From contig NC_060909.1 of NCBI RefSeq assembly GCF_014805685.1, positions 2,910,792 through 2,974,791 of the forward strand: a stretch of DNA of 64,000 bases, read 5' to 3'. This stretch comes from Silurus meridionalis. Lineage: Eukaryota > Chordata > Actinopteri > Siluriformes > Siluridae. Shown piece by piece: positions 52,428-64,000 of this stretch (its first letter is position 1; each line of letters opens with the position of its first letter). The notes under the pieces were generated by a model. It was not told the DNA's origin. It saw nothing but the letters and a program-made list of their open reading frames with translations, and searched no databases. The position numbers were made by a program, and so were the translations under genes.

Positions 52428-55400
52428 GTGAAAGGTCTCCTGGACCAGTCTTTTTCTTCTTCTTCTTCTTCTTCAATTTAGAAAGTCACTGAACAGTCGA
52501 TCAGCTGATGCAAAGCGTCATACGCTCTCAAACTCTAGAATAAACTGCCTCTAAATAATAATCCATGTTCAAATGAGGTGTCGTTTTTTTTTTTTTAATA
52601 AAACTTTATAATCGAAATGACATGATGGCGGCTGCATCACGAGTTTCTTTGCGTGTCCGTTTAGCTTTTTGCTTAGCAGCCCCCGAGGGATGCGTTAGTT
52701 TCGGCGCCATCGGGTCACAATGCAGAAAAGTTTGATTTTGTTCATCACTGTAAACAGACATGATGCATTCAGAGGGCCAACATTTCAACAGTGATAATAA
52801 CTGATTCCTCATCAGGTGAGTGACAGATATTTTAATCACATCGTTTAATTCATATCCAATAGACAAAGACCCTAGTCTTACGTTACCCGTCTTGATTGGA
52901 GGCCACGCCTCCATGCCCGTGGCCCTTGTCTATTGCCTGCTCTGCCTATAGCCAACACTGGTATGCGGTATGTACATATTTTTGCTTGTCTGCATTTGTT
53001 TTGCAGGTTCTTCTGATCCCTTGCCAACCCCCCCTGAGACCCCCAGAACCTTTTGCATCCCTTGGTCTGACAAAAAAGTAACTACAAATGTAAAAAAAAT
53101 ATGTTTTTCACTGTAGTTGCTGCATAATTCATAGTAGTTGCTGAATAATTTGCTTTTCCGATGAATATTTAATCGTAAGCCAGAAGTGTACGAGGTTACC
53201 AGAGCTGCTTTTCATTTTCGACTGCACTACGCTGACCTGTGGCACGGGTCATTTCAGAAATCTGTCAAAGTCCACACACACACACACATACGAAGTAAGG
53301 ATTTGCGCAGCAGAACATGAAGGCACAAGGCGGAAAATGGCTTAATTATTCATGCAAGGCAGGTGCGTGGAAAGCTACTGCGCTGCCATGATAAAACAGG
53401 GCTTATGGAGGGGTGCTAGTATTTGCCTGTGCATTATTAATGTACTTCACAACAACCTGTTAATGGCTGCGGTATGTCATAACCAGTCATCAGCGTGCTT
53501 CTAATTATATTTTCAGCCGGCTATTCGGTACGACGGCACGCTATTCCAATTCCATCTCCTTCCAAGTGAAAAATTTGCATTGTTGATTAATTGTGTCATT
53601 CCATGTTGCTGTAAGAATACCTGCTCGTTTTCTCATTCAACCCAAGTGTCCTTTGTTTAAACCGTTTTTTTGTTATTCTGCTTTCTTCTGCTTTCACACC
53701 TGTTGAGTGGAGCATTTCTTTCCATCGGGTGTCACTGTTGTCTCGTCAGAATTCCCATCCAGCTCTTTCATGAGCCTTCTGGCCCATGTGTTGCTATGAC
53801 AAAGACCTTCAAGTCAACTGTGATGCATCATCTCTGTGAAGCAAAGAAAAAACTAAACAAAAAAAGAAACACAAGGATCTCTTCAAAAAACCTCGACTTT
53901 TTGAGTTCACTTCAGCCTGGGTTAAACTGGCTTGAACCTCATGATAGAGAAACACACCAAAGCACCCAACAAAGTCTCAAGCCATGGATGATGATGTAAA
54001 AAAAAAAAAGCAGAGTGCAGTGCTACGCTTTGATAATGGAGCCTTTCTGACATGCTGTCAAAATCTGCACAAAGCTTCAGTCATATATGGCTTTTTTTGG
54101 GGGGGTAATCTGCGTCGAACGTTGATGGATGGCTTTGATCACAGGCTCGAGTCCATTATGAGGCGGAGGAGAGAGGTTAATCTATTCATTATTATAGGTC
54201 ACTCTTTCCACCACCCCTCCACCCTTAAACCGCCAACCTTTCATCCATACAGAAGAATTATTCAATGTACCAATACTGAAAACTAATAATCGCTATACAC
54301 AGCATACAGACTTGCTTTAAGGGTATATTTAATAATTGCTATGGATGTGCATCTCCTTAACTGAGGCCGGCGCGATTCGCATCTCGATGCATAGCAACGA
54401 TAGGATACGTTAGAGATATGAAGCAGCTTCCGATGCGATATGATTCACCCCTATTACGATGAAGTACGATTCGATTTTCATTTGACTCAACGCAGTGTAA
54501 TACGATGCAGTGGAAAAACTAAGATGCTAAGCAATTTAATATGGTACAGATATTTCACTTTCGTTCTTACGCATTTTGTAGTGCAAAGAAAAAAATACGA
54601 AACAAAACCAGTTTCTGTTCTGTCTCCAGGAAGATGCAGCTCTACCTCTGCCATGTCAATCTATATTCTATGTGACTCTCAGTTTTACGTGAGATTCACG
54701 TAGCAGCAGTTTTTCGGGAAACCGTTTAGTGAGGAGAAATTAATCCAAATATAAAACGTTGTTAACAAATGATTGGTCATTTTCGAAATCATAAAAGTAT
54801 ATTTTTGCTTCTATTCCAACTACTATTAGTTGTGTGTAAATAAATAATTTTTTTTTCCACTGCAAACATGTTAAAAATGATTTATCACGATACAAATGCC
54901 AACTTTGTATCTGATGCGCACCTTTTTTTAAATCGATGCATCACATGGTCAAATCTTAGCGTCCCTAATAAATAGGCAAAGACAAGAGGGTTGTCTGCTG
55001 TCTTGCACATAAACAACACGCTTATATTTGAACAACTGTAAATCCTTGTACCGTGTCCCTCTTTGATCAACTGTTAATACACAGTAACCGGACGCTATTC
55101 TTTAAAACGAGCCGTTCATAAATTCCACGTTTCACCTCAGAGGATGATATCCGAAGTCTTCAATTACGCTGCTTCTGTGGCACGCATTTATTTAATCCAT
55201 TAGCGCACTCTCCTCTGTTGACCACGCACATCCTTAGGGGAAAATAAAAATGCTTCACAATACTAAGATCCCATTTTCTTCTAGTGTTTTTTTTCATTTT
55301 TTTCTTTTTCCATTACAATTCACCTCGTCTAATCTGAGTCCTGAGCATATTGGCAGGGACGTTTCAGAATAAATTGAGTGTGAAGATTGAAAGGAATTAA

Positions 55401-56655
55401 TGTGTACTTGACTATGAGCAGAATGCTCTCTGCTGTAGAGTGAAAAGGCTCGGTGACAAGGACAGGGCTTGTACGGTGATTTGTACATTAAAGGTTGACT
55501 TAGCAAAGTCAATAATTGCTCCCTACTCTAGGGACGTCTCTGTCTCCAAGCAATCAACCGCCTTTGTTCGATAGAAAAGACCAGAAGACAATTTCCAAAA
55601 CAAATAGTCTCCCGAAGGCCCTTTCTTGACCACCATGAAATTTCATAGACTGTCAGGCATTAGCTGAAGTGATGCCCTATTTTCCTATTCAGCAGCCTTA
55701 GTTATGACTTGGCTGTCAAATCGACCAGAGAACCAACTAAAGTGGACGTGACCAGGTTACTCCAGTGTGTCCACGTACTGAGCAACATGTCTGCTTCGAG
55801 TTTTTTCTTTCTTTTTGTGGAGGGCATTATTATAGCATATTAAACATTATACTATACATTATACACAATGTCTACCTACATATTATAGCTTGTACCTCAA
55901 GTCGACTCTGAAATGATTGCCACCTGTAAAAATGATTCATATGGGTAAGGAACATGAATCTTTTAGACATCATCCATATAAAGGATATATATAAAATGAA
56001 TAAAACATGCGGGAAGTGATTTGGGTGGCACACTGGTGTAGTAACTTGTGTTGCTCTCCCACAGCTTTTGTTTGATTCTGAACTTAGTGTGTGAAGTTTT
56101 GCACATTTTCCACCAAAAACACTTCTTCCTCAAGGTTGTCCTGTTAATTTCAATTCCCCAAAACCGTGCTAATAGGCAGATTAGCAACATTGCAGTTGGG
56201 TGAGGTAATATAATATATAATAATATTACTGTGCTGAAGTCATTTTCTGGCTACTTTCTAGTTTTACTGAGTATCAAAGATATCAGCGACTTTTACTCTC
56301 TACTCAAATACATTTCGATGCTTTTTACTTCACTCTATTTTAATTGACAATCACCGTTATATGAACATTTTGCACCTCTGTTGAAGACGCCATTGAGGCT
56401 CAATTCTGCTTGTGAGCGACTTTTTTAAACACCGCTGACCTCGTTTTTAGTCCAAAAAGAGCTCGAATAAATTCCAAAAACTTTGAGAAGCAGCTTTTGT
56501 TGAAGTTGAATAAAAATATTGGCCTCTCTCTGAGACTGAGAGCTGCATCAAATCACAGTCAGCTCTGAATATTTGCTTTAACTTTATCTACACTGATAAC
56601 ATTGTATTTGTCCATTGAACACTGTTTTTTTCTACTTTGTGACACGATACTGTCA
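52428..56655. other. Long non-genic, mostly non-repetitive region
   Basis: No gene recognised; open frames up to 109 codons (53670-53999) show no protein features. A (CTT)n lies at 52454-52474. The block 53330-53610 (low repeat content; homeodomain-like words such as ATTAATGTAC, CTAATTATAT and GATTAATTG) could be a conserved non-coding element, but only comparison can tell. Confidence 0.4.
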
Positions 56656-56659
56656 ATTT

Positions 56660-56770
56660 ATTTGTGTACATTACATTTACATTTGTGGCATTTAGCAGAC
56701 GCCCTTATCCAGAGCGACGTGCAAAAGTGCTTTAGATCTCTAGTAATGAATAAATCTACACTGTACGCCA
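56660..56770 (+). repeat. Fragment of the 'cagacgcccttatccagagcgac' repeat
   Basis: ACATTTGTGGCATTTAGCAG then ACGCCCTTATCCAGAGCGAC, the outer part of the same dispersed repeat whose cores fill 12.5-13.6 kb. Confidence 0.75.
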
Positions 56771-56823
56771 GATTACAAACTTAATATAAATATAACTCTT
56801 GAATTCTACAAATTTGGAAAGTG

Positions 56824-57290
56824 CTATTTTAGGTATTTCAGGAAGAGGAAGGTCTTCAGTCGTCGCTTGAAGATAATCAGGGACTCTGCTGTACGGACAT
56901 CTAGGGGGAGTTCATTCCACCATCTCGGTGCCAGAACAGGGAAAAGCCTTGAAGTGTACACACCTCTCATTCTGAGAGAAGGAGGTACCAGTCGAGCAGT
57001 GCTGGAGGATCTCAGACAGCGTGGTGCAGTGCGAGATGTGATGAGGTCTCTGAGGTAAGATGGCGCTGGTCCATTTTTGGTCTTGTAGGCAAGCATCAGT
57101 GTTTTGAATCTGATAAATGCAGCTACTGGAAGCCAGTGAAGGGAGCGCAGCAGTGGGGTGGTGTGGGAGAACTTGGGCAGATTGAACACAAGTCGTGCAG
57201 CTGCGTTTTGGATCATTTGCAGTGGACGAACAGCGTTCAGAGGAAGACCTGCTCGCAGAGAGCTGCAGTAGTCGAGTCTTGAAATTTGTT
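56824..57290 (-). pseudogene. L2/CR1-type LINE ORF2 C-terminal fragment
   Basis: The minus strand is open for 130 codons: IQNAAARLVFNLPKFSHTTP, LLRSLHWLPV, IRFKTLMLAYKTKNGPAPSY, LVPPSLRMRG, LAPRWWNELPLDVRTAESL. These are the conserved features of the region after the reverse transcriptase in L2-like non-LTR elements. Upstream domains are absent (5' truncation, as usual). Well conserved compared with other LINE scraps here. Confidence 0.85.
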
Positions 57291-57434
57291 AATTGAAGGT
57301 CCCTTTTTAAAAGATTGCTTTACTACTTTGTCTTTTTTGTTGGATTTTGTTGAAGTGTTGAAGGGAATGTTGTGTTGATGGTTAATGCAGTGTTGAGGTG
57401 TACAATTTGATTTGTATTTTAGCAAAATAAAACC

Positions 57435-57725
57435 TCACAAAGCAACTGTTTTTGTTCTTGGTGTTGAGGACTGGTGCATCTTCGAGCCTATGTTCAATCT
57501 TCTTCTTTCTCTTCTTTCAGGTTCTCCCATTAGGGGGCGCCACAGCAGATCATCCGTCTCCATACCCCCCTGTTCTCTACATATGCCTCTTTTAACCCAA
57601 CTTCCTGCATGTCTTCTTTTACCACATCCATAAACCTCCTCCATGGTCTCCTTCATGGTGGCTCCATCCTCAGCATTCTCCTACTGATATACCCCATGTC
57701 CCTCCTCTGCACATGTCCAAACCAT
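57435..57725 (-). pseudogene. LINE ORF2 C-terminal fragment (RTE-like, class uncertain)
   Basis: Minus strand: MKETMEEVYGCGKRRHAGSW and GGMETDDLLWRPLMGEPERR resemble the fish LINE tail KRRFMDVVKEDM ... RWRQMIxCGDP. The plus strand carries ATGTCCAAACCATCTCAATC, a hallmark of this repeat in antisense. Confidence 0.6.
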
Positions 57726-57729
57726 CTCA

Positions 57730-58565
57730 ATCCCCTTGTCCCCAAAACGTTCTTCCAATATGAGTCAAATATTCAAGTACTGTTAGGATCAGATACTCAA
57801 AGACTTTTGCGAGGTTACGATCATATTGGAATCGGTGAGTTTTAACTTGTAATTAAGTTTTACAGTAAAATATCTATACTTTTACCTTTTGCTAAATTGG
57901 GTGTGTGTGTTTGTGTGTGCACTATGATGAACTGCCAACCCAATAAGGTTGTGTTCCTGCTTTTTGCACAAAAATATGTCTCAATTAGGTATAAAAAAAT
58001 GTAACCGAAATAATAGACGTAGAAAAAAACCCCCAACCAAACTGGATTATTTTGATTACCAGCAAAGTATTGTAAAAAAAATTCTAATAATAATTAAAAT
58101 AATACAAAAAAATTATTATATTAATGAGTGGAACTAATTTAAATGGTTTATAGTTACATTTAACGTAATGAAACATCAGCAGAACAAGTTTGTTCCTGTT
58201 ATCAGCTCAAAACACTCGTTCCCTCACCAGCTTCTTCTGTTCTCTCTCTCTTGAAGTTAATGAGACTCGGCTTGTCATGCGGCTGGGAAGTTGGAAAAAA
58301 CACAAACACTTCCGTCTTTTCTTACTTTTTACGTTGCAGGAAAAAAAGTTGTCATGAAATACTGACACTGGAGTCTCCTTCCGTAAATATGTGTCGACGA
58401 TTAGGTATGTATTTACTGATTATTTTTTAGAGATGCTTAATTACTACTTTCGGTTTTAAGAATGTAACCGAGATGTGGAAATGTAAAAAAAAACATGCAG
58501 CACGTAAGATTTTGTGCTCGAACATCTACAGACGTGTTTATATTTGTAGGTAACAAGCCATTTTT
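57730..58565. other. Intergenic stretch without gene
   Basis: AT-rich, nothing recognised. Confidence 0.45.
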
Positions 58566-58960
58566 AAACATATACTCTTTGAGCAGAAATATTTGGACAC
58601 GCGACTTTCCAAGTAATATGTGTTTTTTCGCCAAATTGTCAACACAAATTGCGTTAGAACGTCTTTGGATTTGGTAGCCTGAAATTGTCCCTTCACTCAA
58701 ACACGTTCTAGCATGGCAAATCCCCTGTGCACAAAACCAGCTCCATGAAGATATGCTTTACACAGGTTGAAATTGAAGATCTTCTGCGCTATTGAGCTCC
58801 TTTTGGGATGAATGTGAACACTGACACATCCACACTCTAAAATCTAGTGAAACATCTTCCCAAAAGTGTGGAGTTTATTATGACAGCAAATTAGGACTAA
58901 ATTTGGAATGGGATGTTCACAAAGCATGATGTATGATCAGGTCTCCACAAACCTTCATAA
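58566..58960 (-). mobile_element. Tc1-type MITE family, copy 8
   Basis: Inverted orientation: TTTGGACACGCGACTTTCCA, GTGCACAAAACCAGCTCCAT, TCTAGTGAAACATCTTCCCA, TTGGAATGGGATGTTCACAA, and the end CAGGTCTCCACAAACCTTC. Confidence 0.78.
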
Positions 58961-59029
58961 ATCCGTTTTTTTTTTCAGCTAATGTCCTCGCTTAGATACC
59001 TTGAAACCTGGCTGTAGAACTCACTATTG

Positions 59030-59202
59030 AAGGTCTGTGGTCAGAATAGCACCAGTTGTATTATGTAACAGCTCTGTACATAAGACAATGTCTTTTGGCA
59101 TTGACTTATGAAGGCCGGTGCTCCTTGTGAATGTGTGTGCAGCCTTGTGCTGCCATCTGTTGGCGTGTTAGAAAACTATTCTTGAAACTTGATACCACCT
59201 CG
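59030..59202 (-). mobile_element. Mariner-like remnant (short)
   Basis: Shares GACTTATGAAGGCCGGTGCT, GTGCTGCCATCTGTTGGCGT and the terminus TTGATACCACCTCG with the copies at 14.75 and 18.7-19.2 kb; internally deleted. Confidence 0.75.
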
Positions 59203-59244
59203 TTTATAGTTTCTACAACATAATTGTTTCACAAATATCAGCCC

Positions 59245-59246
<2 letters not shown>

Positions 59247-59280
<34 letters not shown>
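59247..59280. repeat. (CA)n microsatellite
   Basis: About 17 CA units. Confidence 0.9.
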
Positions 59281-59282
<2 letters not shown>

Positions 59283-60945
59283 ATAAAACTGGGGAACAAA
59301 CAACTTTGAATCTATTTTTTTTCGTCTAACAAGACAACTGAACACAATTCTTTTATTTTCTATGGATCTCGAATAGACATTTTAAATTCATTCTTCTATG
59401 CAGAACAGTTCACACTGGTTTATATTCTTAGGATTCAGCAATGTGGTCTTCCATCTAACGACTACATCTACAGACTGATGTCTAATAAAAGTTATTATTG
59501 CTGATTAAAACAAGAAAGTTTGCACAGCTGCCGAACCGAAAATGTGTCAATATTGTATTTAGTGTCCAATTTTAGCCGATTTCTTCGAAAGGTGCCAATC
59601 CATCTCTCTCTTTTTTTTTTTCTGACCACATTGAAAACTAATGGAGAGATCTAGTCTTAGTGTTTCGAGGTCGTCTCACAGGTGATGAGCTACAGAGGCT
59701 TGCTGCTGATGGGCTTGTCACAAACGTTTAGCCATCAGCGCAGAAAGAACTTGGTTTCATCTTGTGAAATCAACACCTTGGACGGCTTCATGAATAAATA
59801 CACCTGCATAATGGGAAAACGAATCTCAAAGCAGTCCCCGTTCTCACACATCTTCAATCATACGCCGGTTAGGCTGCCAACTATCGTGTCTTTGTATTTT
59901 AATATCAAGGAAATGTGTTTCTGCTGATTTTTTTTTTTTTAACTCCCCCTCCACCTTTTCATCCTGAGATTGCTGACAAAGGAAATCTGCAGTATTGTTT
60001 GGATGGGAGATGTGATTCTATGGGAAGATTGATAAAGGAAATGATGATCAGAGGTGTCAGAACCGAGCAGGAAATTAGACACTGAGGCTTTTAAGATCTC
60101 CATCTTTGTCTTTCCCCAAGCATGATCGAGCATTTTCATTTTTTTTTGTTGTTGTAATAAAGTACATATTGAGCTTTATTATGACTGTCTCAGAAAACAG
60201 TTCATAGGAACTGTTGCATGCGACTTTTATTTGCACCACAAAAGCTGTTTAAAGTACATTCCATACCATTACAATTTTTACTTCCCTTTTGCACAAAATA
60301 TATTTGTACATTTTTCAACTACAATTTTCTGTTATCTAATACATTTTTTATCTTATTGTATATTTATAGTTTGCTTTAATGCACATTTCACCGAGCAGGC
60401 GATCGGGTTTACATTTCATTGCAAGTTGTATTCTGAATTTAACTTTGTTTGTGATAAATAAAAATTTTTAATATTGAAGTAAACAATCAAAAATAGTAAC
60501 CGCACACAATTAATTCTACTTATACACCAACAACTTACCAATTATCACCAGTGCTTGAGTTGAAGTACTTATGACTTTCACTTGAGTAAAAGTACAAAAG
60601 AATTTGCCTTCAAATGGATTTAAGTAGCCAAAGTGATTTTTTATGACTAAATTGTTCCTATTCAGATTTTTGTCACAAGGTTTTTCCATAATCAAAAAAA
60701 AGAAGCTAGATTCTAGCTTTTTCAACCTAAAAGGTTTTTTTAGGCTGGAACAAAAATTAAAAAAAACTCTTAATTACTTCAGTTTTTAGACTTTGTGTGA
60801 GGATATTAAGGAAAAATCTTTTTAATAAATAAATAACTATGGCTTTTTCATGTTGCTAAGAAACCAGAGTACAAAAGGCTCAGCCCTGAAAACTTCTCCT
60901 ACTATAAAAGTTGAAGAAAATATTATTCTTAGTAAATTATTTAAG
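59283..60945. other. Intergenic stretch without gene
   Basis: AT-rich with short open frames; nothing recognised. Confidence 0.45.
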
Positions 60946-60946
60946 A

Positions 60947-61400
60947 TTACTTACTTACTTACTTTACCTACCTTCCTATCTTCCTTCCTACCTCTACTTT
61001 CCTACCTACCTACCTTCCTACCTTCCTACCTACCTACCTACCCACCCACCCACCTACCCACCCACCCACCACCCACCTACCTTCCCACCTGCCCACCTAC
61101 CCACCTACCTACCCACCTTCCCACCCACCTACCTACCCACCCACCCACCTACCTACCCACCTTCCCACCCACCACCCACCCACCCACCCACCTTCCTACC
61201 TTCCCACCCACCCATTTAGCTTTCTACCTCTACTTTCCTACCTACCTACCTTTCTACCTACCTTCCTACCTACATACCAACCTTTCTTCCTACCTCTACT
61301 TTCCTACCTACCTACCTACCTACCTACCTACCTACCTACCTACCTACCTACCTACCTACCTACCAATCTATCTTCCTACCTTTACTTTCCTTCCTTCTTA
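60947..61400. repeat. CCTA/CCAC tetranucleotide array
   Basis: About 450 bp of (CCTA)n mixed with (CCCA)n, (CCTT)n and TTTCCTACCTCTAC-type inserts. Forward frames encode only LPTYLPTY-type repeats. Confidence 0.92.
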
Positions 61401-62790
61401 CCTACGTAACGATCTATCACAGCTCAGCAAAAACACACAAATCAGGAGGGAAAGGGGGCGGAGCTGAGCAGGAAGCACACTGACTATATAATTAAAATAA
61501 AAACATGCAGACAGACACATTAACTATCACATTTTTGCGTAATTCTATGTAATAAAGCAGCGTAAATGAAATGAACTTTTTCTCCCGGTTACACTTACAG
61601 TAATTGTGATGTTTTTTGTCCATTTGTTTGCCTGACACTTAATTTCTGTCCAGCTGTATTAGCGAAGAAAGCGGTACTTTGTTCCAGTGTTTGCAATTTG
61701 CAAACGCTATAATACAAAATGGATAGGTGACATGCTCTCTTATTAAAAATACACCGTAGGCTCATTGTTTGGTCCTCTCTGAAGTTTTTGAGGAACAGTT
61801 CGATGCGTGGGCACCCGCTCGTCTTCTGCATTAGCTTGCCTTTATTACACATGCGGGTTTGCAGCCACCACGCTATTCTGCGTGTTCAGAAATCACAAGA
61901 CGTGTCGTGATTAGTTTCCTCACACCCCTGGGGAAGCAGCGAAACAGGAAATACATTAATCTACATGCGTAAACACTGATGAAGTACCTCTCTTTGCGAC
62001 TGGCAGAGCACATTTCACACTGTGGTAATCTGAGCTTCTAATCACCATTGGATGGCGAAAGCGTTCGTCTGCTTGGAATTCAGTGTGACGGCAGGGGAGC
62101 TTGTCAAAGCTCAGCTCACCAAAAATTCATACGGGAATAAATACACTCGAGCGCCGCTATTTCTTCCTGAACGCAACGCATTCTTTTTTTTCTTAATATA
62201 TTCGTGTGTGTATAACACCTTATTTCTGAAAGCGTCACTGTACACCCAGTCTTTCTCTCCAGGGTTATGAGAGGAATATTACTGAGCAGAAATGATTGAC
62301 AGACAAAAGGTCTCACCATAGAGCTATCCTGGGTTATCCATCTTCGAATTACTGCCGTTAAGTTCAGATAATGTCGTTTCATATCTAATCAGCTAATGGA
62401 GCCCAAATCCATTTTTTTTTCTTTTTACAGAGCGAGTCCGTCTCGCTCTGTCTCACACAAACACAGACACAAATCACTCACGTTATTGTAACGGCAACGT
62501 GGATAATTAATAAGAAGACATGGTTTATAGTTCCGTCTCACCCAATGAACCTGAAACAAAAATCTGGGCCAAATTGTGAAACAGCCGAGATTTTTTTTGT
62601 GTAGATCAAAAACAAAAAAAACCCCAAACAATTTGTTTCTTGGCAAGTGATGTGTTTGAAGAAGCATAAAACATGACAGGATGTCTGAAATAGATTTTCT
62701 TTTTTTTTCTTTCTCTAAAACACAACAACCTGAAGTGTTTTTTTTCCCGGTATACCTCATCGCTTTGTACATTTTTGATCTGCAAGACAA
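61401..62790. other. Intergenic stretch without gene
   Basis: No gene or element recognised; poly-T runs only. Confidence 0.45.
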
Positions 62791-62792
62791 GC

Positions 62793-63298
62793 GAGGTACT
62801 TCTCCAGGTATATGTGGTTCTTCTCCAAACTGTTACCACAATGTTGTGGCCAGCATGACGATGCCCCTGTGCACAAAGCACCCTTTGGATGTGTTGGAGT
62901 GAAGATGACCTTCAACCCTATTGAACACCTTTCACATGAATGACTGCACCCCAGGCCTCCTAAACATCTGCAACATTTTGGTTAGGACGAAAACAAACTT
63001 TGCACATCTGGAGTTGGGGGATTTTCTTCCATTAGTTATGGCAAATTCTCCCAAGCTGGATCAGGTTGGATGGGGACCTTAAGGGGGGTCGGTGGACAGC
63101 CACTTTCAGGTCTCTCCAAAGATGTTCAATAGGGTTCAAGTTAGGGCTCTGGCTGGGCCACAATAGAACATTCACAGAGTTGTCTTCAAGCCACTCCTGT
63201 GCCACTCCTGCCCACTGTTTATATTTAAATGCACATAAAGAAGCACATAAAGGTACATGGTCAGGAGTCCACAAACCTCTGTCCATATAATGTATGTC
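62793..63298 (-). mobile_element. Tc1-type MITE family, copy 9, interrupted
   Basis: Left part 62793-62985 (TATATGTGGTTCTTCTCCAA, CATGACGATGCCCCTGTGCA, GACTGCACCCCAGGCCTCCT) and right part about 63225-63298 (GGTCAGGAGTCCACAAACCT then CTGTCCATATAATG) belong to one element split by Tc1 sequence. Confidence 0.7.
62990..63222 (-). pseudogene. Tc1 transposase C-terminal fragment nested in MITE copy 9
   Basis: Minus strand: AGVAQEWLEDNSVNVLLWPS then QSPNLNPIEHLWRDLKVAVH and RPPLRSPSNLIQLGRIC. This is the standard DD34E Tc1 tail with the catalytic Glu in NPIEHLW. Only this segment is present. Confidence 0.85.
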
Positions 63299-63403
63299 GT
63301 ATATTTGTTATATATACTCATGCCTTAATTAGCCTCTCTCTAATTTAATCAAATAGCTTCTAAAGAATTTTTTTCTGTATAAAAATCTTTACCATGTCAC
63401 ATA

Positions 63404-64000
63404 CACTGTATTGCTGAAAGTATTCACTCAGATGTTCCAAATACTTTCATGGTTACAGGTGTATAAAATTAAGCACCTGGGCTGCAAACTGCTTCTACAA
63501 ACATTTGTGAAAGAATAAGTTGCTCTCAGGAGTTTAGTGAATTCCAGCGTGGTACCATGACTGGATGCCACCTGTGCAATCCAGGTCCAGTCGTGAAATT
63601 TTCTCGCTACTGAACATTCCACAGTCGACAGTTAGTGGTTTTATAACAAAGTGGAAGCCAATGGGAACGACAGCAACTCAGCCATGGAGTGTTAGACCAC
63701 GTAAAATCACAGGGCGGGTCAGCAGATGCTGAGACACATAGTTCACAGAGGTCACCAACTTTCTGCAGAGTCAATAGCTACAGACCTCCAAAATTCATGT
63801 GGCCTTCAGATGCGTAAAAAGCTTTAAGGAATCGGTTTCCATGGTCAAGAAGCTGCATCTAAGCTTTACATCAACAAGTGCAAAGCATCGGATGCAGTGG
63901 TGTAAAGCACACCACCACTGGACTCTAAAGCAGTGGAGACGTGTTCTCTGGAGTGACGAATCACGCTTCACTGTCTGGCAATCCGATTGACGAGTCTGGG
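63404..64000 (+). mobile_element. Tc1-like element, truncated by window end
   Basis: Starts CACTGTATTGCTGAAAGTAT after TA (63402-63403), the terminus of an abundant fish Tc1 family, followed by CAGGTGTATAAAATTAAGCAC. The body continues off the window. It shares the terminus type with the nine-copy MITE family and is a candidate source family. Confidence 0.85.
63540..64000 (+). pseudogene. Tc1-like transposase, N-terminal and central part
   Basis: Plus strand: decayed DNA-binding domain (near 63540-63740, with stops), then HRMQWCKAHHHWTLKQWRRV and LWSDESRFTVWQSD up to the window end. The Asp of WSDES is the first catalytic residue. A stop (TGA) follows QSD at 63988-63990 in this frame, so it is probably inactive. 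Confidence 0.85.

Noticed and set aside
53670..53999. 109-codon ORF starting with a signal-peptide-like segment
   Set aside because: The hydrophobic start is followed by lysine-rich, poly-A-like sequence; no homology recognised and no promoter or splice signs.
60850..61467. 205-codon ORF rich in LPTYLPTY
   Set aside because: Translation of the CCTA/CCAC array.
1..64000. CRISPR arrays, bacterial operons, riboswitches, endogenous viral genes
   Set aside because: None seen; repeats are eukaryotic simple repeats and transposons, and the genes have vertebrate intron structure.

Overview
The window looks like nuclear DNA from a teleost fish, probably an otophysan or catfish-like species. The evidence is AT-rich introns full of long microsatellites, many Tc1/mariner and hAT remnants, a tRNA-Glu-headed SINE and L2/RTE-type LINE scraps. 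The species call is inference from repeat style only. No bacterial genes, CRISPR arrays or viral genes are seen.

The main gene is hsd17b12 on the plus strand: very-long-chain 3-ketoacyl-CoA reductase / 17-beta-hydroxysteroid dehydrogenase type 12. Eleven exons run from the ATG at 9115 to the TGA at 39429 and join in phase into 317 codons plus stop. The Rossmann TGxxxGxG, NNVG and YxxxK motifs, the N-terminal membrane segment and a C-terminal KxKxx ER-retrieval signal are all present. Intron 9 has a GC donor instead of GT. About 9 kb downstream on the same strand is a compact TATA-driven gene (TATA at 48204, ATG at 48422, AATAAA at 49141). Its product resembles vertebrate C11orf96 (AG2), which lies near HSD17B12 in mammals. 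Its reading frame appears to shift once near the C-terminus. I see no other protein-coding gene.

Layout: 1-8.7 kb is repeats (hAT MITE, three-unit 190-bp tandem repeat, SINE with an 18-bp target-site duplication, 551-bp Tc1 MITE with 96-bp TIRs, long CTTT array). 8.8-9.1 kb is the hsd17b12 promoter, which carries a small inverted-repeat element. 9.3-18.5 kb is intron 1 (nested hAT and pogo-like elements, mariner remnants). 18.5-24.4 kb is intron 2, with a 1.87-kb tandem duplication containing a DD37E Tc1/mariner element. 24.5-28.2 kb is intron 3 (24-bp minisatellite and a large GT-rich array). 28.2-39.4 kb holds exons 4-11, with a 0.95-kb ACTC-type array directly behind the exon 8 splice donor. 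39.8-48 kb is intergenic repeats, 48.2-49.2 kb is the C11orf96-like gene, and 49.2-64 kb is largely non-genic with LINE, SINE, Tc1 and simple repeats.

I did not find a convincing undescribed biological system. The most useful items are the GC-AG intron, the recent tandem duplication (real or an assembly artefact), the frame break in the C11orf96-like gene, the inverted-repeat element in the promoter, and a short Tc1-type MITE family present at least nine times.
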